NCBI GenBank assembly: GCA_016764435.1
Contig: JAESRX010000013.1
Location: forward strand, 1-64,000
Reading direction: 5' to 3'
DNA from: Flavobacteriaceae bacterium
GTDB lineage: Bacteria; Bacteroidota; Bacteroidia; Flavobacteriales; Flavobacteriaceae
DNA: 64,000 nucleotides
The notes beneath the pieces are model-generated. The model made no database searches and was not told the DNA's origin. It worked only from the letters and a program-made list of their open reading frames with translations. Position 1 is the stretch's first letter, and every line of letters begins with the position of its first letter. This document shows, piece after piece, positions 48,202 through 61,368 of this stretch. A program made the translations under genes and the position numbers.

Positions 48202-49638
48202 ATGATTAAAAAGTTATCTATCGCCCTGCTTTTTCTAAGCAGTGTCGCTACACAAGCACAAACTTCAGAAATAGTTCCAAGTCAAGGACTTTCCATAACT
48301 TCAGTTTGGAAAGGAGTTTTAGGAATGTTTGTATTAATAATTATAGCCATTGCCTTGAGTAATAACCGTAAGGCTATTAATTGGAAAACTGTTGGTGCTG
48401 GATTGTCTGCACAATTAATCATTGCTTTTGGAGTCTTAAAAGTCCCTTTTATACAAACTATCTTTGAATTTGTAGGAAGTGGTTTTGTAGAAATATTAGA
48501 CTATACAAGAGCCGGAAGTGAATTTCTATTTGGAGGAATGATGAACATAGAATCTTTTGGTTTTATCTTTGCCTTTCAAGTATTACCAACCATTATTTTC
48601 TTCTCTGCCTTAACCTCCTTATTATTCTATTTGGGAATAATCCAGTATTTGGTAAAGATAATGGCCCTGCTATTGTCTAAAATACTTCACATTTCGGGCG
48701 CTGAAAGTTTATCAGTTGCTGGAAATATATTTTTAGGTCAGACCGAAGCTCCATTATTGATAAAAGCCTACTTAGAGCGCATGACTAGATCTGAAATGCT
48801 CTTAGTAATGATTGGAGGAATGGCCACCGTGGCTGGAGCTGTACTCGCTGCTTATATCGGATTCTTAGGAGGAAACGATCCTGTTTTACGTTTGAAATTC
48901 GCGAAACACCTACTCGCTGCCTCTGTAATGGCCGCACCTGGAGCCATTGTAATCTCAAAAATATTATATCCACAAACAGAAAAAATTGATACGGATGTAA
49001 AAGTATCATCAGAAAAAATAGGTTCTAACATACTAGATGCGATTGCCAACGGAACTACGGAAGGCTTAAAATTAGCTGTAAACGTTGGAGCTATGCTATT
49101 AGTATTTGTTGCTTTTATTGCAATGATGAATGGTATTTTAGGAGCATTAGCAAGTTTTGATGGCTTTGCAATTGAAATTACTAATCTTAATATAGACTGG
49201 AACTGGCATTTTACTTCATTGAATGAAGTTATTGCAATTTACACACCTTATGATAGACTGTCACTAGAATTTATTTTAGGAACCGTATTTTCTCCTTTAA
49301 TGTGGTTGATAGGTGTTGCTAAGGAAGACATGATGCTTATGGGACAACTATTAGGAATCAAATTAGCTGCCAGTGAATTTATTGGATACATTCAGTTAGC
49401 TGAACTTAAAGACATGGCAAATGCAACCCATTTCACTTATAATAAATCTGTGATTATGGCCACCTATATGTTATGTGGATTTGCTAACTTTGCATCCATC
49501 GGAATTCAAATTGGAGGTATTGGATCCTTGGCTCCTGGCCAACGAAAAACACTCTCTGAATTTGGAATTAAAGCCTTAATCGGGGGGTCTATTGCCTCTT
49601 TATTATCTGCAACTATTGCAGGGATGATTATTGGCTAA
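48202..49638 (+). CDS. Concentrative nucleoside transporter (NupC/CNT family)
   Basis: 478 residues. A signal-like N terminus (KLSIALLFLSSVATQAQ) is followed by the CNT core with GNIFLGQTEAPLLIKAYLERM and the C-terminal CGFANFASIGIQIGGIGSLAPGQR. The family imports nucleosides with Na+ or H+. It lies 11 nt after the bifunctional nuclease gene and 21 nt before thyA, forming a run with pyrimidine metabolism. Confidence 0.93.
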   Translation: MIKKLSIALLFLSSVATQAQTSEIVPSQGLSITSVWKGVLGMFVLIIIAIALSNNRKAINWKTVGAGLSAQLIIAFGVLKVPFIQTIFEFVGSGFVEILDYTRAGSEFLFGGMMNIESFGFIFAFQVLPTIIFFSALTSLLFYLGIIQYLVKIMALLLSKILHISGAESLSVAGNIFLGQTEAPLLIKAYLERMTRSEMLLVMIGGMATVAGAVLAAYIGFLGGNDPVLRLKFAKHLLAASVMAAPGAIVISKILYPQTEKIDTDVKVSSEKIGSNILDAIANGTTEGLKLAVNVGAMLLVFVAFIAMMNGILGALASFDGFAIEITNLNIDWNWHFTSLNEVIAIYTPYDRLSLEFILGTVFSPLMWLIGVAKEDMMLMGQLLGIKLAASEFIGYIQLAELKDMANATHFTYNKSVIMATYMLCGFANFASIGIQIGGIGSLAPGQRKTLSEFGIKALIGGSIASLLSATIAGMIIG

Positions 49639-49659
49639 ATATTATAAAACTACATTGCT

Positions 49660-50484
49660 ATGCAACAATACTTAGATCTAATTCGCCATGTAAGCGAAAA
49701 AGGAATAGAAAAAGGAGATAGAACAGGCACCGGAACTAAAAGTGTTTTCGGTTACCAAATGCGCTTTGATTTAAGTGAAGGTTTCCCAATGTTAACCACT
49801 AAGAAATTACATTTAAAATCCATTATTCACGAGTTGTTATGGTTTTTAAAAGGAGACACCAATATTAATTACCTCAAGGAAAACAAGGTCAATATTTGGA
49901 ATGCTTGGGCAGATGAAAATGGAGACCTAGGGCCTGTTTATGGTCATCAATGGAGAAACTGGAACAGTGAAGGTATCGATCAAATAGCCGAACTCATCCA
50001 TACCATAAAAACAAATCCAGACAGCAGGCGCATGTTAATTTCTGCTTGGAATCCAAGTGTCTTACCTGACACTAGTGTTTCGTTTTCAGAAAATGTGGCC
50101 CATGGAAAAGCAGCATTGCCTCCGTGTCATGCATTTTTTCAATTTTATGTTAGCAATGGAAAATTGTCGTGTCAATTATACCAACGCAGTGCAGATATAT
50201 TTTTAGGAGTGCCTTTTAACATTGCCTCCTATGCCCTATTTACCATGATGGTCGCACAAGTTTGCGACTTAGAATACGGGGATTTTATCCACACTTTTGG
50301 CGACGCACATATCTATAACAATCACTCAGAACAAATAGCTTTGCAACTTTCTAGAACTCCTAAAACGTTGCCTACTATGATTCTAAATCCAACAGTGAAA
50401 AATATTTTTGAATTTACTTTTGAAGACTTTACCTTGGAAAATTACGAACCGCATCCACATATTAAAGGAAAGGTGAGTATTTAA
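49660..50484 (+). CDS. thyA: Thymidylate synthase
   Basis: 274 residues. [18 protein letters not shown] at the N terminus, the nucleophilic Cys in [13 protein letters not shown] and the DVFLG-like [16 protein letters not shown] are canonical. It methylates dUMP to dTMP with methylene-THF; folA, which regenerates THF, is encoded 0.8 kb downstream. Confidence 0.97.
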   Translation: MQQYLDLIRHVSEKGIEKGDRTGTGTKSVFGYQMRFDLSEGFPMLTTKKLHLKSIIHELLWFLKGDTNINYLKENKVNIWNAWADENGDLGPVYGHQWRNWNSEGIDQIAELIHTIKTNPDSRRMLISAWNPSVLPDTSVSFSENVAHGKAALPPCHAFFQFYVSNGKLSCQLYQRSADIFLGVPFNIASYALFTMMVAQVCDLEYGDFIHTFGDAHIYNNHSEQIALQLSRTPKTLPTMILNPTVKNIFEFTFEDFTLENYEPHPHIKGKVSI

Positions 50485-50685
50485 AATAAATAGTGAATAT
50501 TGAAAGACCGTCGTGAAAACCACGGTATCAAATGATAACTTGGATTACTTTAGAATGAAATAGCAGGATCTCGAAACCTCATAAACGGTAAGAAACCTCG
50601 CTATTTCCTAAATCCAATAGTTGTTTTTAACTGATTGACTCGCTTAAATCAATTTCTTTTGTTATTTTTATCAAAAAGAAGTGTG

Positions 50686-50847
50686 ATGATCAACGAGATC
50701 CTTAAGCAACAAATCATTCGACAAATTATTGACATTGACGACGAGAAAACTCTCAGAAAAATCCTGTATCGTTTATCCGAAGACACGTTAAATGACGTAT
50801 CAGAAGAGATGAACAAGCCCACAAAAACAGCCACCTTAAACGATTGA
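50686..50847 (+). CDS. Small hypothetical protein
   Basis: 53 residues from the ATG at 50686 (MINEILKQQIIRQIIDIDDE); the ORF track uses a TTG 17 codons earlier. The sequence is charged and helical, with no signal peptide and no recognised family. It precedes the 2TM protein by 30 nt in the same direction. The 200 nt upstream hold only a weak inverted repeat (GAAATAGC and GCTATTTC). Confidence 0.5.
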   Translation: MINEILKQQIIRQIIDIDDEKTLRKILYRLSEDTLNDVSEEMNKPTKTATLND

Positions 50848-50877
50848 TAGATGGCGTGGTTTAAAAACACCTAAATT

Positions 50878-51291
50878 ATGGACACTAAAGAGCAACACGA
50901 ACGCTACGAGAATGCCAGAAAAAGAGTGAAGCAAAAAAAACGTCTTTATTACCACTTTGTTTTATTCCTCGTAGGATCCGTATTTTTAATTGTAATAAAT
51001 AAAGTCCTTAATTTTGGCGAAAGTTTTTTAAAAGACTGGTTTGTATGGGCCATTTTTGCTGGGGCTTTCTTTTGGGTATTGCATTTCATCAATGTATTTG
51101 TCACCAACCGCTTTATGGGTAAAGATTGGGAACGGACACAAACCGAAAAATTAATTCTTAAACAAGAAGTTAAAATTGCCCAATTAGAAAAAAAAGTGGC
51201 CAAGGAACATCCATTAAAACCCGAAAGCAGCCCACATACACCCGCATTAAAAAACAAGGAAAACCCACCACTAGAACAAGCTTCAGAATGA
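50878..51291 (+). CDS. 2TM domain-containing membrane protein
   Basis: 137 residues. The 2TM domain lies between about 12 and 80: basic start (ARKRVKQKKRLYYHF), two membrane spans and a final FVTNRFMGKDWER. A charged coiled tail follows. The domain also occurs next to LytTR and histidine-kinase proteins; function unknown. The gene overlaps the folA start by 4 nt (ATGA). Confidence 0.9.
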   Translation: MDTKEQHERYENARKRVKQKKRLYYHFVLFLVGSVFLIVINKVLNFGESFLKDWFVWAIFAGAFFWVLHFINVFVTNRFMGKDWERTQTEKLILKQEVKIAQLEKKVAKEHPLKPESSPHTPALKNKENPPLEQASE

Positions 51292-51770
51292 TCACAATTA
51301 TAGCCGCCATAGCAACAGATAACGCCTTAGGGAAAGACAATCAATTGATTTGGCATTTACCGAATGACCTCAAACGATTTAAAAAAGTAACCTCTGGACA
51401 CCATGTCATTATGGGGAGAAAAACCTTTGAATCACTCGGGAGACCACTGCCAAATAGAGTCAATATAATCATCACGAGAAACAGCGACTATACCGCCGAT
51501 GGCTGTGTGGTAGTACATTCTCTTCAAGAAGCCGTAAATGCTGCTAAGGATGATTCAAATCCATTTATTTTAGGGGGTGCGCAGATATACAAACAAGCCA
51601 TCGAAATGGCAGATGTACTAGACCTTACATTTGTACATCACAGCTTTGAGGCCGATGCCTTTTTCCCTACCATAAATATGGAAATTTGGAAAGAAGACAC
51701 TAGAGAAGATTTTAAATCCGATGAAAAAAACAAGTTTGACTACAGCTTTGTGAAATTTGTAAGAAGGTAA
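51288..51770 (+). CDS. folA: Dihydrofolate reductase
   Basis: 160 residues. IAAIATDNALGKDNQLIWHLPNDLKRFK and VIMGRKTFESLGRPLPNR are the substrate and NADPH segments; the catalytic acid is the Asp in LPNDLKRF. It regenerates tetrahydrofolate, which thyA consumes. Translationally coupled to the 2TM gene. Beyond the stop, 51771-51943 holds only a small hairpin (ACGCGAT/ATCGCGT). Confidence 0.96.
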   Translation: MITIIAAIATDNALGKDNQLIWHLPNDLKRFKKVTSGHHVIMGRKTFESLGRPLPNRVNIIITRNSDYTADGCVVVHSLQEAVNAAKDDSNPFILGGAQIYKQAIEMADVLDLTFVHHSFEADAFFPTINMEIWKEDTREDFKSDEKNKFDYSFVKFVRR

Positions 51771-51943
51771 TTTAATGACTGTTGAGGGGAAATTCGTCGT
51801 TAGCGACTAAATGGCACCTAATTTCAGAAGGACTAGCAAACTCGCTACCGAGAAGTCATTAGCATCCTATCCCCATTACTACGCGATGTTATCGCGTTCC
51901 AAAATGATTCGCTATAAATAATTAAGACAAAGTGGCGCCGCTA

Positions 51944-52534
51944 TTATTCGTGTTTTTTCTTCAAGCTCTTAAATTTAGACTGTAGTGTCTCGCCTATCTT
52001 TTTAGCTTCCTTTCCTATTTTTTTGGTTCCTTTGTTGATTTCTTTTTCTAACTTCTTTAGATCTTTTTGTAGCAAACGTACCCATTTTTTATGCTGGAAT
52101 TCCGCCTTTCCAATCTTAAAAGATGCATCCACCTCTTTAAACAATGCACGCTGTCCTTTCTTTATTTTTTTTACTAATTTATGCACTCGTAATTCCACTG
52201 ATCCTTTTTCGACTTCCACTTCCAATCCATCCTTATTAGCTTTCACATTGAACTCCGTTCCCAATACACGTACTTCCCCCATTTCCGTAGTAATAACAAA
52301 AGGAACCGCTCCTTTTTTTACCGAATAAAACACCTCTCCAGTTTGCTTTACACTTCTTTTTTCAAAAGTCTCCGTGTAGGTTATTGAACTGTTTTTATTT
52401 AGAAAAGCAGTAGATCCATCGGGAAATTCTGCGAACTGTCTCTGGTCTTTACTACTTATTGTAAGCGTAGTCTCTGCACACGAGAATAAGGTAAATAAAG
52501 TAAGGGCAACTAAAAATCTGAAGGTAATTTTCAT
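51944..52534 (-). CDS. FecR-like lipoprotein
   Basis: 196 residues. A lipoprotein signal (FLVALTLFTLFSC) gives a lipidated Cys near residue 19. A FecR-type domain follows (FPDGSTAFLNKNSSITYTETF; GEVFYSVKKGAVPFVITTEMGEVRVLGTEFNVKA). The last 60 residues are lysine-rich and helical. Classical FecR works with a sigma factor, which is not seen here. The 210 nt between its start and the tracrRNA terminator show nothing more. Confidence 0.85.
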   Translation of the reverse strand: MKITFRFLVALTLFTLFSCAETTLTISSKDQRQFAEFPDGSTAFLNKNSSITYTETFEKRSVKQTGEVFYSVKKGAVPFVITTEMGEVRVLGTEFNVKANKDGLEVEVEKGSVELRVHKLVKKIKKGQRALFKEVDASFKIGKAEFQHKKWVRLLQKDLKKLEKEINKGTKKIGKEAKKIGETLQSKFKSLKKKHE

Positions 52535-52744
52535 GGATGTTTTATTGATTAAATAGGGAATGAAACCCGTAATTATTAAAGGGTGATTTCTTGGGGCATA
52601 AGGTAGTTAAAACTTGCCCCCCATTTTAGACCTTTAGTCTAGATGGCATGATTTAAATTAAAAAGCCCCTAATGATGAAGTAACAGGATCAACTCTTTTA
52701 GCGTACTTGCTTTCTTAGTTCCCTGTTCTGTGTCGATGAAACAT

Positions 52745-52836
52745 TAAAAAAGAGAAAACGACGTATAAATAAATATACGCCGCTTTAAATGTTTTCACAA
52801 CGGAATAATCCTTATTGTGAATTGGTTTCAAATTGT
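52745..52836 (-). ncRNA. tracrRNA of the type II-C CRISPR system
   Basis: The minus strand begins ACAATTTGAAACCAATTCAC, which pairs with the start of the minus-strand CRISPR repeat over about 22 bp with one bulged base. It continues with AATAAGGATTATTCCGTTGT, AAAACATTTAAAGCGGCGTA and a terminal hairpin (GGCGTATA with TATACGTC), ending in TTTTTT. This is the usual tracrRNA plan of II-C loci. It lies upstream of cas9 and is transcribed divergently. Confidence 0.92.
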
Positions 52837-52839
52837 ACT

Positions 52840-52847
52840 CAAATATA
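52840..52847 (-). promoter_or_regulatory. -7 element of the tracrRNA promoter
   Basis: Minus-strand TATATTTG would place the start just at the anti-repeat, about 5 nt downstream. The -33 region has GTG rather than TTG. Confidence 0.6.
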
Positions 52848-52925
52848 TAAAACTTATCTGATATATGCACGTTAGTATGCTGATAATTTGTAAATTAGTT
52901 GCTCAATTACTCTAAAACCTTAGGC

Positions 52926-55900
52926 ATGAAAACGATATTAGGACTTGATTTGGGAACAAATTCAATTGGCTGGGCCAATATAAAAATAAACTTCGAAAAA
53001 AAAGAAGGTGAAATAATCAATATCGGAAGTAGGATAATCCCCATGGGTGACTACGCAACATCAAAAACAGGTGGTAGTTCCAAAGACCCTTTAGCCGATT
53101 TCTCAAGAGGTGTTGGGCTCTCCAAAACTAAAATAAAGACACAACATCGTAGTACTAGAAATCTTTATCAAAAAGACAATTTAAGAAGAGAACGCCTACA
53201 TCGCGTGTTAAATATTCTCGATTTTTTACCAAAGCATTATGCAGAATCTATCGATTTCACAAAAAAACTGGGACAATTTAAAAAAGGAAAAGAGATAAAA
53301 TTAAACTACCGTCCAGTAGAGAACGGAAAAGACCAATTCATTTTTATGGATTCTTTTTTAGAAATGGTTGCAGAATTTAAAATAGCACAACCACAACTAT
53401 TCTATCAAAAGGCAAATGGCAACGAAACAAAAATCCCCTACGACTGGACTCTTTATTATTTACGTAAAAAATCCTTAACTCAAAAAATAAGTAAAGAAGA
53501 GTTGGCATGGCTACTCTTAAATTTTAACCAAAAAAGAGGGTATTACCAACTTAGAGGAGAAGAACAGGAGAACGACACAAAACAAGAAGAATTTCATTCC
53601 CTCAAAGTAATTAATGTTGAGGCCACTGAAGACAAAAACGCAAAAGGTATTTGGTACAACGTTATCCTAGAAAATAATTTAATCTACAGAAGACAAAGTA
53701 AAGAACCATTAAGTAGTTGGATAGGACAACAAAAGGAATTTATAATAACTACTAACTTAGAAAAAGATGGATTTCCTAAAAAAGACAAAGAAGGAAACAT
53801 AAAACGTAGTTTCAGAGCTGTTGATTCCGAAAAGGATTGGATTGCAATTAAGAAAAAAACAGAGCAAGACATCGCACAATCAAAAAAAACAGTAGGCACC
53901 TTTATCTATGACACTTTACTGCAAAATCCTAGTCAAAAAATAAACGGGAAACTAGTAAAAACAATTGAGCGTAAATTATACAAAAAGGAATTAAATCTAA
54001 TTTTAGAAACACAATTAGCAAAACATAACGAGTTAACTGACAGTAATAGCTACAACGCTTGTATTGAGGAATTATACCCAAGAAATGAAGCACACCTAAA
54101 TACGCTTAAAGAAAAAAGTTTTCTTCATCTTTTTATGGAAGACATCATCTTCTATCAAAGACCATTAAAAAGTAAAAAATCTACAATCTCCAATTGTGCA
54201 TATGAGAGCAGGACCTATTATTTAAAAAATAAAGAAACCAAGGTTCGTGAAAAGATTACGGAAGGCTTAAAGGTTATTTCTAAATCAAACCCGCTTTTTA
54301 ACGAATTTAGATTGTGGCAGTTTCTAAAAAATTTAAAAATATATCAACTTCAAGATGAAAAGGATATTGAAATTACTTCACAGTGTATAGGAAATGACGA
54401 AGACTGGTGTAATTTGTTTGACTTTTTAAACAAGAGAAAAGAAGTAGAACAAAAACATATTATTGATTTTTTGATAAAAGAAGGTAAACTCAGTAAAAAA
54501 GAAAAACCAAATTACCGTTGGAATTACCCTGAGGATAAAAAGTATCCAATTAATGAAACCCGCTCACAATTTTTAAGACGACTCGCAAAAGTTGAGCAGA
54601 TAGACCCTTTACAGTTCTTAACGAAAGAAAAGGAATATGCTTTATGGCATCTCATCTATTCTGTTAAAGACAAAAAGGAATATGAACAAGCGTTGCATAC
54701 TTTTGCTAGAAAAAACAACCTTGACATAGTATCTTTCGTAACTGCGTTTTTAAAACATCCACCATACAGTGCTGACTATGGTTCTTATTCAGAAAAAGCA
54801 ATAAAAAAACTACTCCCACTTATGCGAATGGGTAAGTATTGGGAAGAAAAGGAACTTGATACAGTAGTTAAAAACAGAATATTATCAATTTTTGAACGCA
54901 TCGAACATATTAATTTAGACAAAACACCAAGTTCAAGAGACGAAGAAACTGCTTTAAAAGAGGCTATCATTGCAGTTGCAGATGACGACATTCCTAAACA
55001 ATTAATTAAAAGTTTTTTAAACCTAAGTAAAAGTGATGCATTAAAAGGATTGAACACCTACCAAGCCTGCTATGCAGTTTATGAAAGACATGCAGAAGTG
55101 AGTGAAATTACACAATGGAAAACACCTAAAGATATAGATTTTTACCTCAGTAACTTTAAACAACATAGTTTAAGAAACCCAATAGTGGAACAAGTAGTTA
55201 CAGAAACCCTACGTACCGTACGTGATATCTGGCAACAATCGTTAGAGAAGGACCCTCGTTTTAAATTTGACGAGATTCATGTGGAATTAGGGCGTGATAT
55301 GAAAAACTCCGCAGAAAAACGAAAAAGGATAAGCGAACGTCAAACCAGTAATGAAAACACAAACGCACGTATTAAGTTACTCTTAGAAGAATTAAAGAAT
55401 GATTATACATCCGTAGACATACGCCCCTACTCTCCAAGTCACCAAGAAATACTTAAAATATACGAAGAAGGTGTCGCACAGAACCCACTTGTATCCTATG
55501 CGAAACTAAATGAAGACGAAATATTAAAAATCAGGAAAAATGCAAAACCTACAAGTAACGAAATTAAAAAATACAAGCTTTGGCTGGAGCAAAATTACAT
55601 TTCACCATATACAGGAAACCCCATCCCTTTAAGTAAGCTGTTTACCCATGCCTACGAAATTGAACACATTATACCTCAATCTCGTTTCTTTGATGATTCC
55701 TTAAATAATAAAATTATATGTGAATCTGATATTAACCGAGATAAAAGTAATAGAACCGCATACGAATACCTCAAAGACAAAGGAGGAAGTAAGATAGAAG
55801 GTTTTGATCTATTAACACTCTCAGCATACGAAAACCACTGTAATAAATACTTTAAAAAAAATAGGACAAAGCTTAAAAATCTATTAAGTGAAGAGGTTCC

Positions 55901-57661
55901 GGAAGGGTTTATTCAACGTCAAATGAACGATAGTCGCTATATTAGTAAATTAATAAAAGGGCTCTTGAGTAATATTGTACGTGAAGAAGGGGAAAAGGAA
56001 GCAACCGCTAAAAACTTATTACCCGTTAATGGTGCGGTTACCTCTAGACTTAAACAAGATTGGGGATTAAATGAACAATGGAACGAAATTATTAGACCGC
56101 GTTTCGAACGTATGAACGAAATTTCCAATTCTCAAGATTACGGGTATATGGACTCCGTAAAAGATGTAGACGGAAAGCCTACTGGTAAAAAATTCTTTCG
56201 ATTGATAGCCCCAGAAGGCCTTAACAAAAAACGTATTGACCATAGACACCATACATTGGATGCCATAATTATTGCATGTTGTACCAGAAAACACATCCAA
56301 TATTTAAATGCTTTAAATAACGATAAGGTAAAGTATGCTTTACAAGACTCTTTAAGAAATAGCAAAGAAATTCAAGCTAAAAACAAAAAAGGTGTTCTCG
56401 TAACAAAAACCGTCGCTACAGACTATAAAAAACCTTGGGCCAATTTCCCTGTTGTGGTTAAAAATGCTCTTGAAAAAGTAATAGTTAGTTTTAAACAAAA
56501 CACGCGTGTTATAAACAAAACTAACAACAAAACATGGCAATGGGTAAGCGATAAAGACGGAAAACTACAAAAGAAACGCGTAAAACAAACCAAAGGTGAT
56601 AACTGGGCCATTCGTAAGCCTTTACATAAAGAAACAGTCTATGGTAGTGTGCGTATAAAAAAAGAAAAAAAAGGAGTCTCTAGTTTAACATTATATTTAG
56701 ACAAACCTGAACTTATTATAGACAAGAAAATTCGCAAGAAAGTAAAGGCGCTGAACAGCCTATTTGACAAAGATAAGAAGAAAATAGCCTCCTATTTAAA
56801 GAATAACACCTTCGAAATTAACGGTGAAAAAATTGACAAAATAAAAGTTTGGGAATGGACTAAAAACGCGACGGCAACACGTACCGTTTTGAGCGAAAAA
56901 TTAACACGCAAACAACTAGATGCAATCACAGACAGCGGCATTCAACAAATTTTAGAACAACACCTTAAAAATTACCATGACGAAAACAATAAAGAACGCT
57001 TAGATTTAGCCTTTAACATAGAAGGACTTGATGTTATGAATAAAAACATAACACAATTAAATAACGGAAAAAAACACCAACCTATTAAATCCGTACGTAT
57101 TTATGAAGATGGTAGTAGATTTACCGTTTCCCAGAAAGAAAATAAAGGGAACAAAACCACAAAATATGTTGAAGCTGCTACAGGCACCAACTTATTCTTT
57201 GCTATCTATTGGAACATAGAAAAGAAACAACGTGTCTATGAAACCATTCCACTTCATGAAGTAATTGAATGGCAGAAACAACGTGCTGAGAACAAAGAAT
57301 ACCAACTCCCTTTAATTCCAATTAACCACAGTAAAGGTGAATTCTTATTTTACCTTTCTCCAAATGATTTGGTGTATGTACCAACAGAAGAAGAAATTAA
57401 TAACCCTACGCTAGTAAATATAAAAAACATATCTAAAGAACAAGCAGGGAGGATTTATAAAATGGTGAGTAGTACAGGAAACGAATGTCACTTTATCAAT
57501 GACAGAGTTTCATCATTAATTAAGAAATATGATACTAAATCAAAAACAGGTGAATATGGTAGTTTAAATAAATCCGAAAAAACAATAAACAAAATACTAA
57601 TTAAAAAAACATGCTGGAAATTACAACTAGATAGAATAGGAAATATTAAAAACGCCATCAC

Positions 57662-57686
<25 letters not shown>
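52926..57686 (+). CDS. cas9: CRISPR-associated endonuclease Cas9, type II-C
   Basis: 1586 residues from the ATG at 52926 (MKTILGLDLGTNSIGWA); the ORF-track TTG start is less likely. RuvC-I Asp is residue 8. An Arg-rich bridge helix spans about 70-95. RuvC-II (IHVELGRDMKNS) lies near 785, the HNH domain (YEIEHIIPQSRFFDDSLNNKIIC) at about 905-945 and RuvC-III (IDHRHHTLDAII) near 1105. The remaining 470 residues are an unusually long C-terminal PAM-interacting region. All catalytic motifs look intact. The 3' end overlaps cas1 by 25 nt. Confidence 0.97.
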
Positions 57687-58895
<1,209 letters not shown>

Positions 58896-58956
58896 GATCG
58901 AAAAAAAGCATCTTAAAGGGAGAAAAACTTCGTTTATCCCTGTATTTTATACTTTC

Positions 58957-59001
58957 TAAAAAACAATCCCGAAGCCTTAGTATCACTAAGAATTCGGGAT
59001 T
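58957..59001 (-). terminator. Terminator of the leftward CRISPR array transcript
   Basis: AATCCCGAA pairs with TTCGGGATT (9 bp) and CTTAGT with ACTAAG (6 bp) around a 3-nt loop; a T6 run follows on the minus strand only. It abuts the last repeat at 59005, so pre-crRNA read from right to left would stop here before antisense transcription into cas2. Confidence 0.88.
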
Positions 59002-59004
59002 GAC

Positions 59005-61284
59005 CCTGTGATTGCTCACATAAAAATACAATTTTGAAACCAATTCACAACCGTCGTTGCCTGTGCAAATATCATATACTTCCTGTGATTGCTCACATAA
59101 AAATACAATTTTGAAACCAATTCACAACTTACCTGACTTAGTGAATATCTCGTATTCCCCTGTGATTGCTCACATAAAAATACAATTTTGAAACCAATTC
59201 ACAACTCTTGCCTCTCTAGGTACTAATACTCCTTGCCTGTGATTGCTCACATAAAAATACAATTTTGAAACCAATTCACAACGAATTTATCAACATCAAA
59301 CATTAATGTCTCCCTGTGATTGCTCACATAAAAATACAATTTTGAAACCAATTCACAACTGGAGAGAGAATGTTTCTCAATCTCGTTATCCTGTGATTGC
59401 TCACATAAAAATACAATTTTGAAACCAATTCACAACTATAACACAAGTCACCTTTCAAAGCAACCTCCTGTGATTGCTCACATAAAAATACAATTTTGAA
59501 ACCAATTCACAACTTGCTGGGGTTGTTGGTTCTTCCAACAATTCCTGTGATTGCTCACATAAAAATACAATTTTGAAACCAATTCACAACTGAAAACAAT
59601 GACAATAAAACTTCGACAATCCTGTGATTGCTCACATAAAAATACAATTTTGAAACCAATTCACAACTGACATGTGGCTAGAGATGGAAATAATCAACCT
59701 GTGATTGCTCACATAAAAATACAATTTTGAAACCAATTCACAACTCTAAGCCTTCGTTTTCATCAGTTAGATTACCTGTGATTGCTCACATAAAAATACA
59801 ATTTTGAAACCAATTCACAACCATCCATCAGATCAAATGTACGATCAAAATCCTGTGATTGCTCACATAAAAATACAATTTTGAAACCAATTCACAACAG
59901 TATTTAAACTAATAGCCGTATTCTGAACCCTGTGATTGCTCACATAAAAATACAATTTTGAAACCAATTCACAACAGATCACACATTCAGGTACGGGGGC
60001 TGGGGCCTGTGATTGCTCACATAAAAATACAATTTTGAAACCAATTCACAACCGAGCGGAGGTCGTTACATTGTTATTGTTGCCTGTGATTGCTCACATA
60101 AAAATACAATTTTGAAACCAATTCACAACTGCCAAATGACAGCGATATAACAGATGTCACCTGTGATTGCTCACATAAAAATACAATTTTGAAACCAATT
60201 CACAACTTTCCGTCAACGCTAAATAGTTGTCCCAAACCTGTGATTGCTCACATAAAAATACAATTTTGAAACCAATTCACAACTAGAATGATTACCTCTA
60301 GCTCTATTATGCCCCTGTGATTGCTCACATAAAAATACAATTTTGAAACCAATTCACAACGTGGCGTTGTTGTTAAAATAATCAAATGGGCCTGTGATTG
60401 CTCACATAAAAATACAATTTTGAAACCAATTCACAACCCAAGGTCGGTTCAATAGATAATACCGATGCCTGTGATTGCTCACATAAAAATACAATTTTGA
60501 AACCAATTCACAACTATTCTTAATATAAGCGTATGTCTTTCTTGCCTGTGATTGCTCACATAAAAATACAATTTTGAAACCAATTCACAACGAACACCTA
60601 CTTGTCCACCCGCGTCGAAGCCCTGTGATTGCTCACATAAAAATACAATTTTGAAACCAATTCACAACCAATATCCAAGCACTTATCCAATGTGCTTCCC
60701 TGTGATTGCTCACATAAAAATACAATTTTGAAACCAATTCACAACTATCTTTCGGCTGTTCCGGCTGTTCCATATCCTGTGATTGCTCACATAAAAATAC
60801 AATTTTGAAACCAATTCACAACCGTCAGCATCCCACATTGTGGTGTTTACGTCCTGTGATTGCTCACATAAAAATACAATTTTGAAACCAATTCACAACA
60901 TACTTCTCTTTATGGTTAAACTGACATTACCTGTGATTGCTCACATAAAAATACAATTTTGAAACCAATTCACAACCCTATTGACTTCTTGTAATGCCTT
61001 ACATCACCTGTGATTGCTCACATAAAAATACAATTTTGAAACCAATTCACAACCATATTATAGTAAGGTTTAATTCATCCCTTCCTGTGATTGCTCACAT
61101 AAAAATACAATTTTGAAACCAATTCACAACCCAACAACGATTTTACCAGAACGCACATCACCTGTGATTGCTCACATAAAAATACAATTTTGAAACCAAT
61201 TCACAACAAGTTCCGTTACACTTTTGATTAAACATTTCCTGTGATTGCTCACATAAAAATACAATTTTGAAACCAATTCACAAC
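59005..61284 (-). CRISPR. Type II-C CRISPR array, 30 repeats and 29 spacers
   Basis: 30 copies of a 47-nt repeat alternate with 29 spacers of 30 nt; the period is exactly 77 throughout. On the minus strand the repeat begins GTTGTGAATTGGTTTCAAAA and ends AGCAATCACAGG. The minus strand is the crRNA strand because the tracrRNA anti-repeat pairs with it and a terminator stands at the left end. All repeats look identical, including the terminal ones. I read all spacers: none is duplicated and none obviously matches this window. Confidence 0.98.
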
Positions 61285-61368
61285 TGCAGTTAATGACGAC
61301 AGCTAAAAACTTTCACTTCAGGGGTTTCTAAAACCCTACAAAACAACACCCCGTATCAGCACTATTAT

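Noticed and set aside
59005-61284. Spacer matches within the window (self-targeting)
   Set aside because: Reading the 29 spacers gave no recognisable match to genes here; a proper search of the full genome was not possible.
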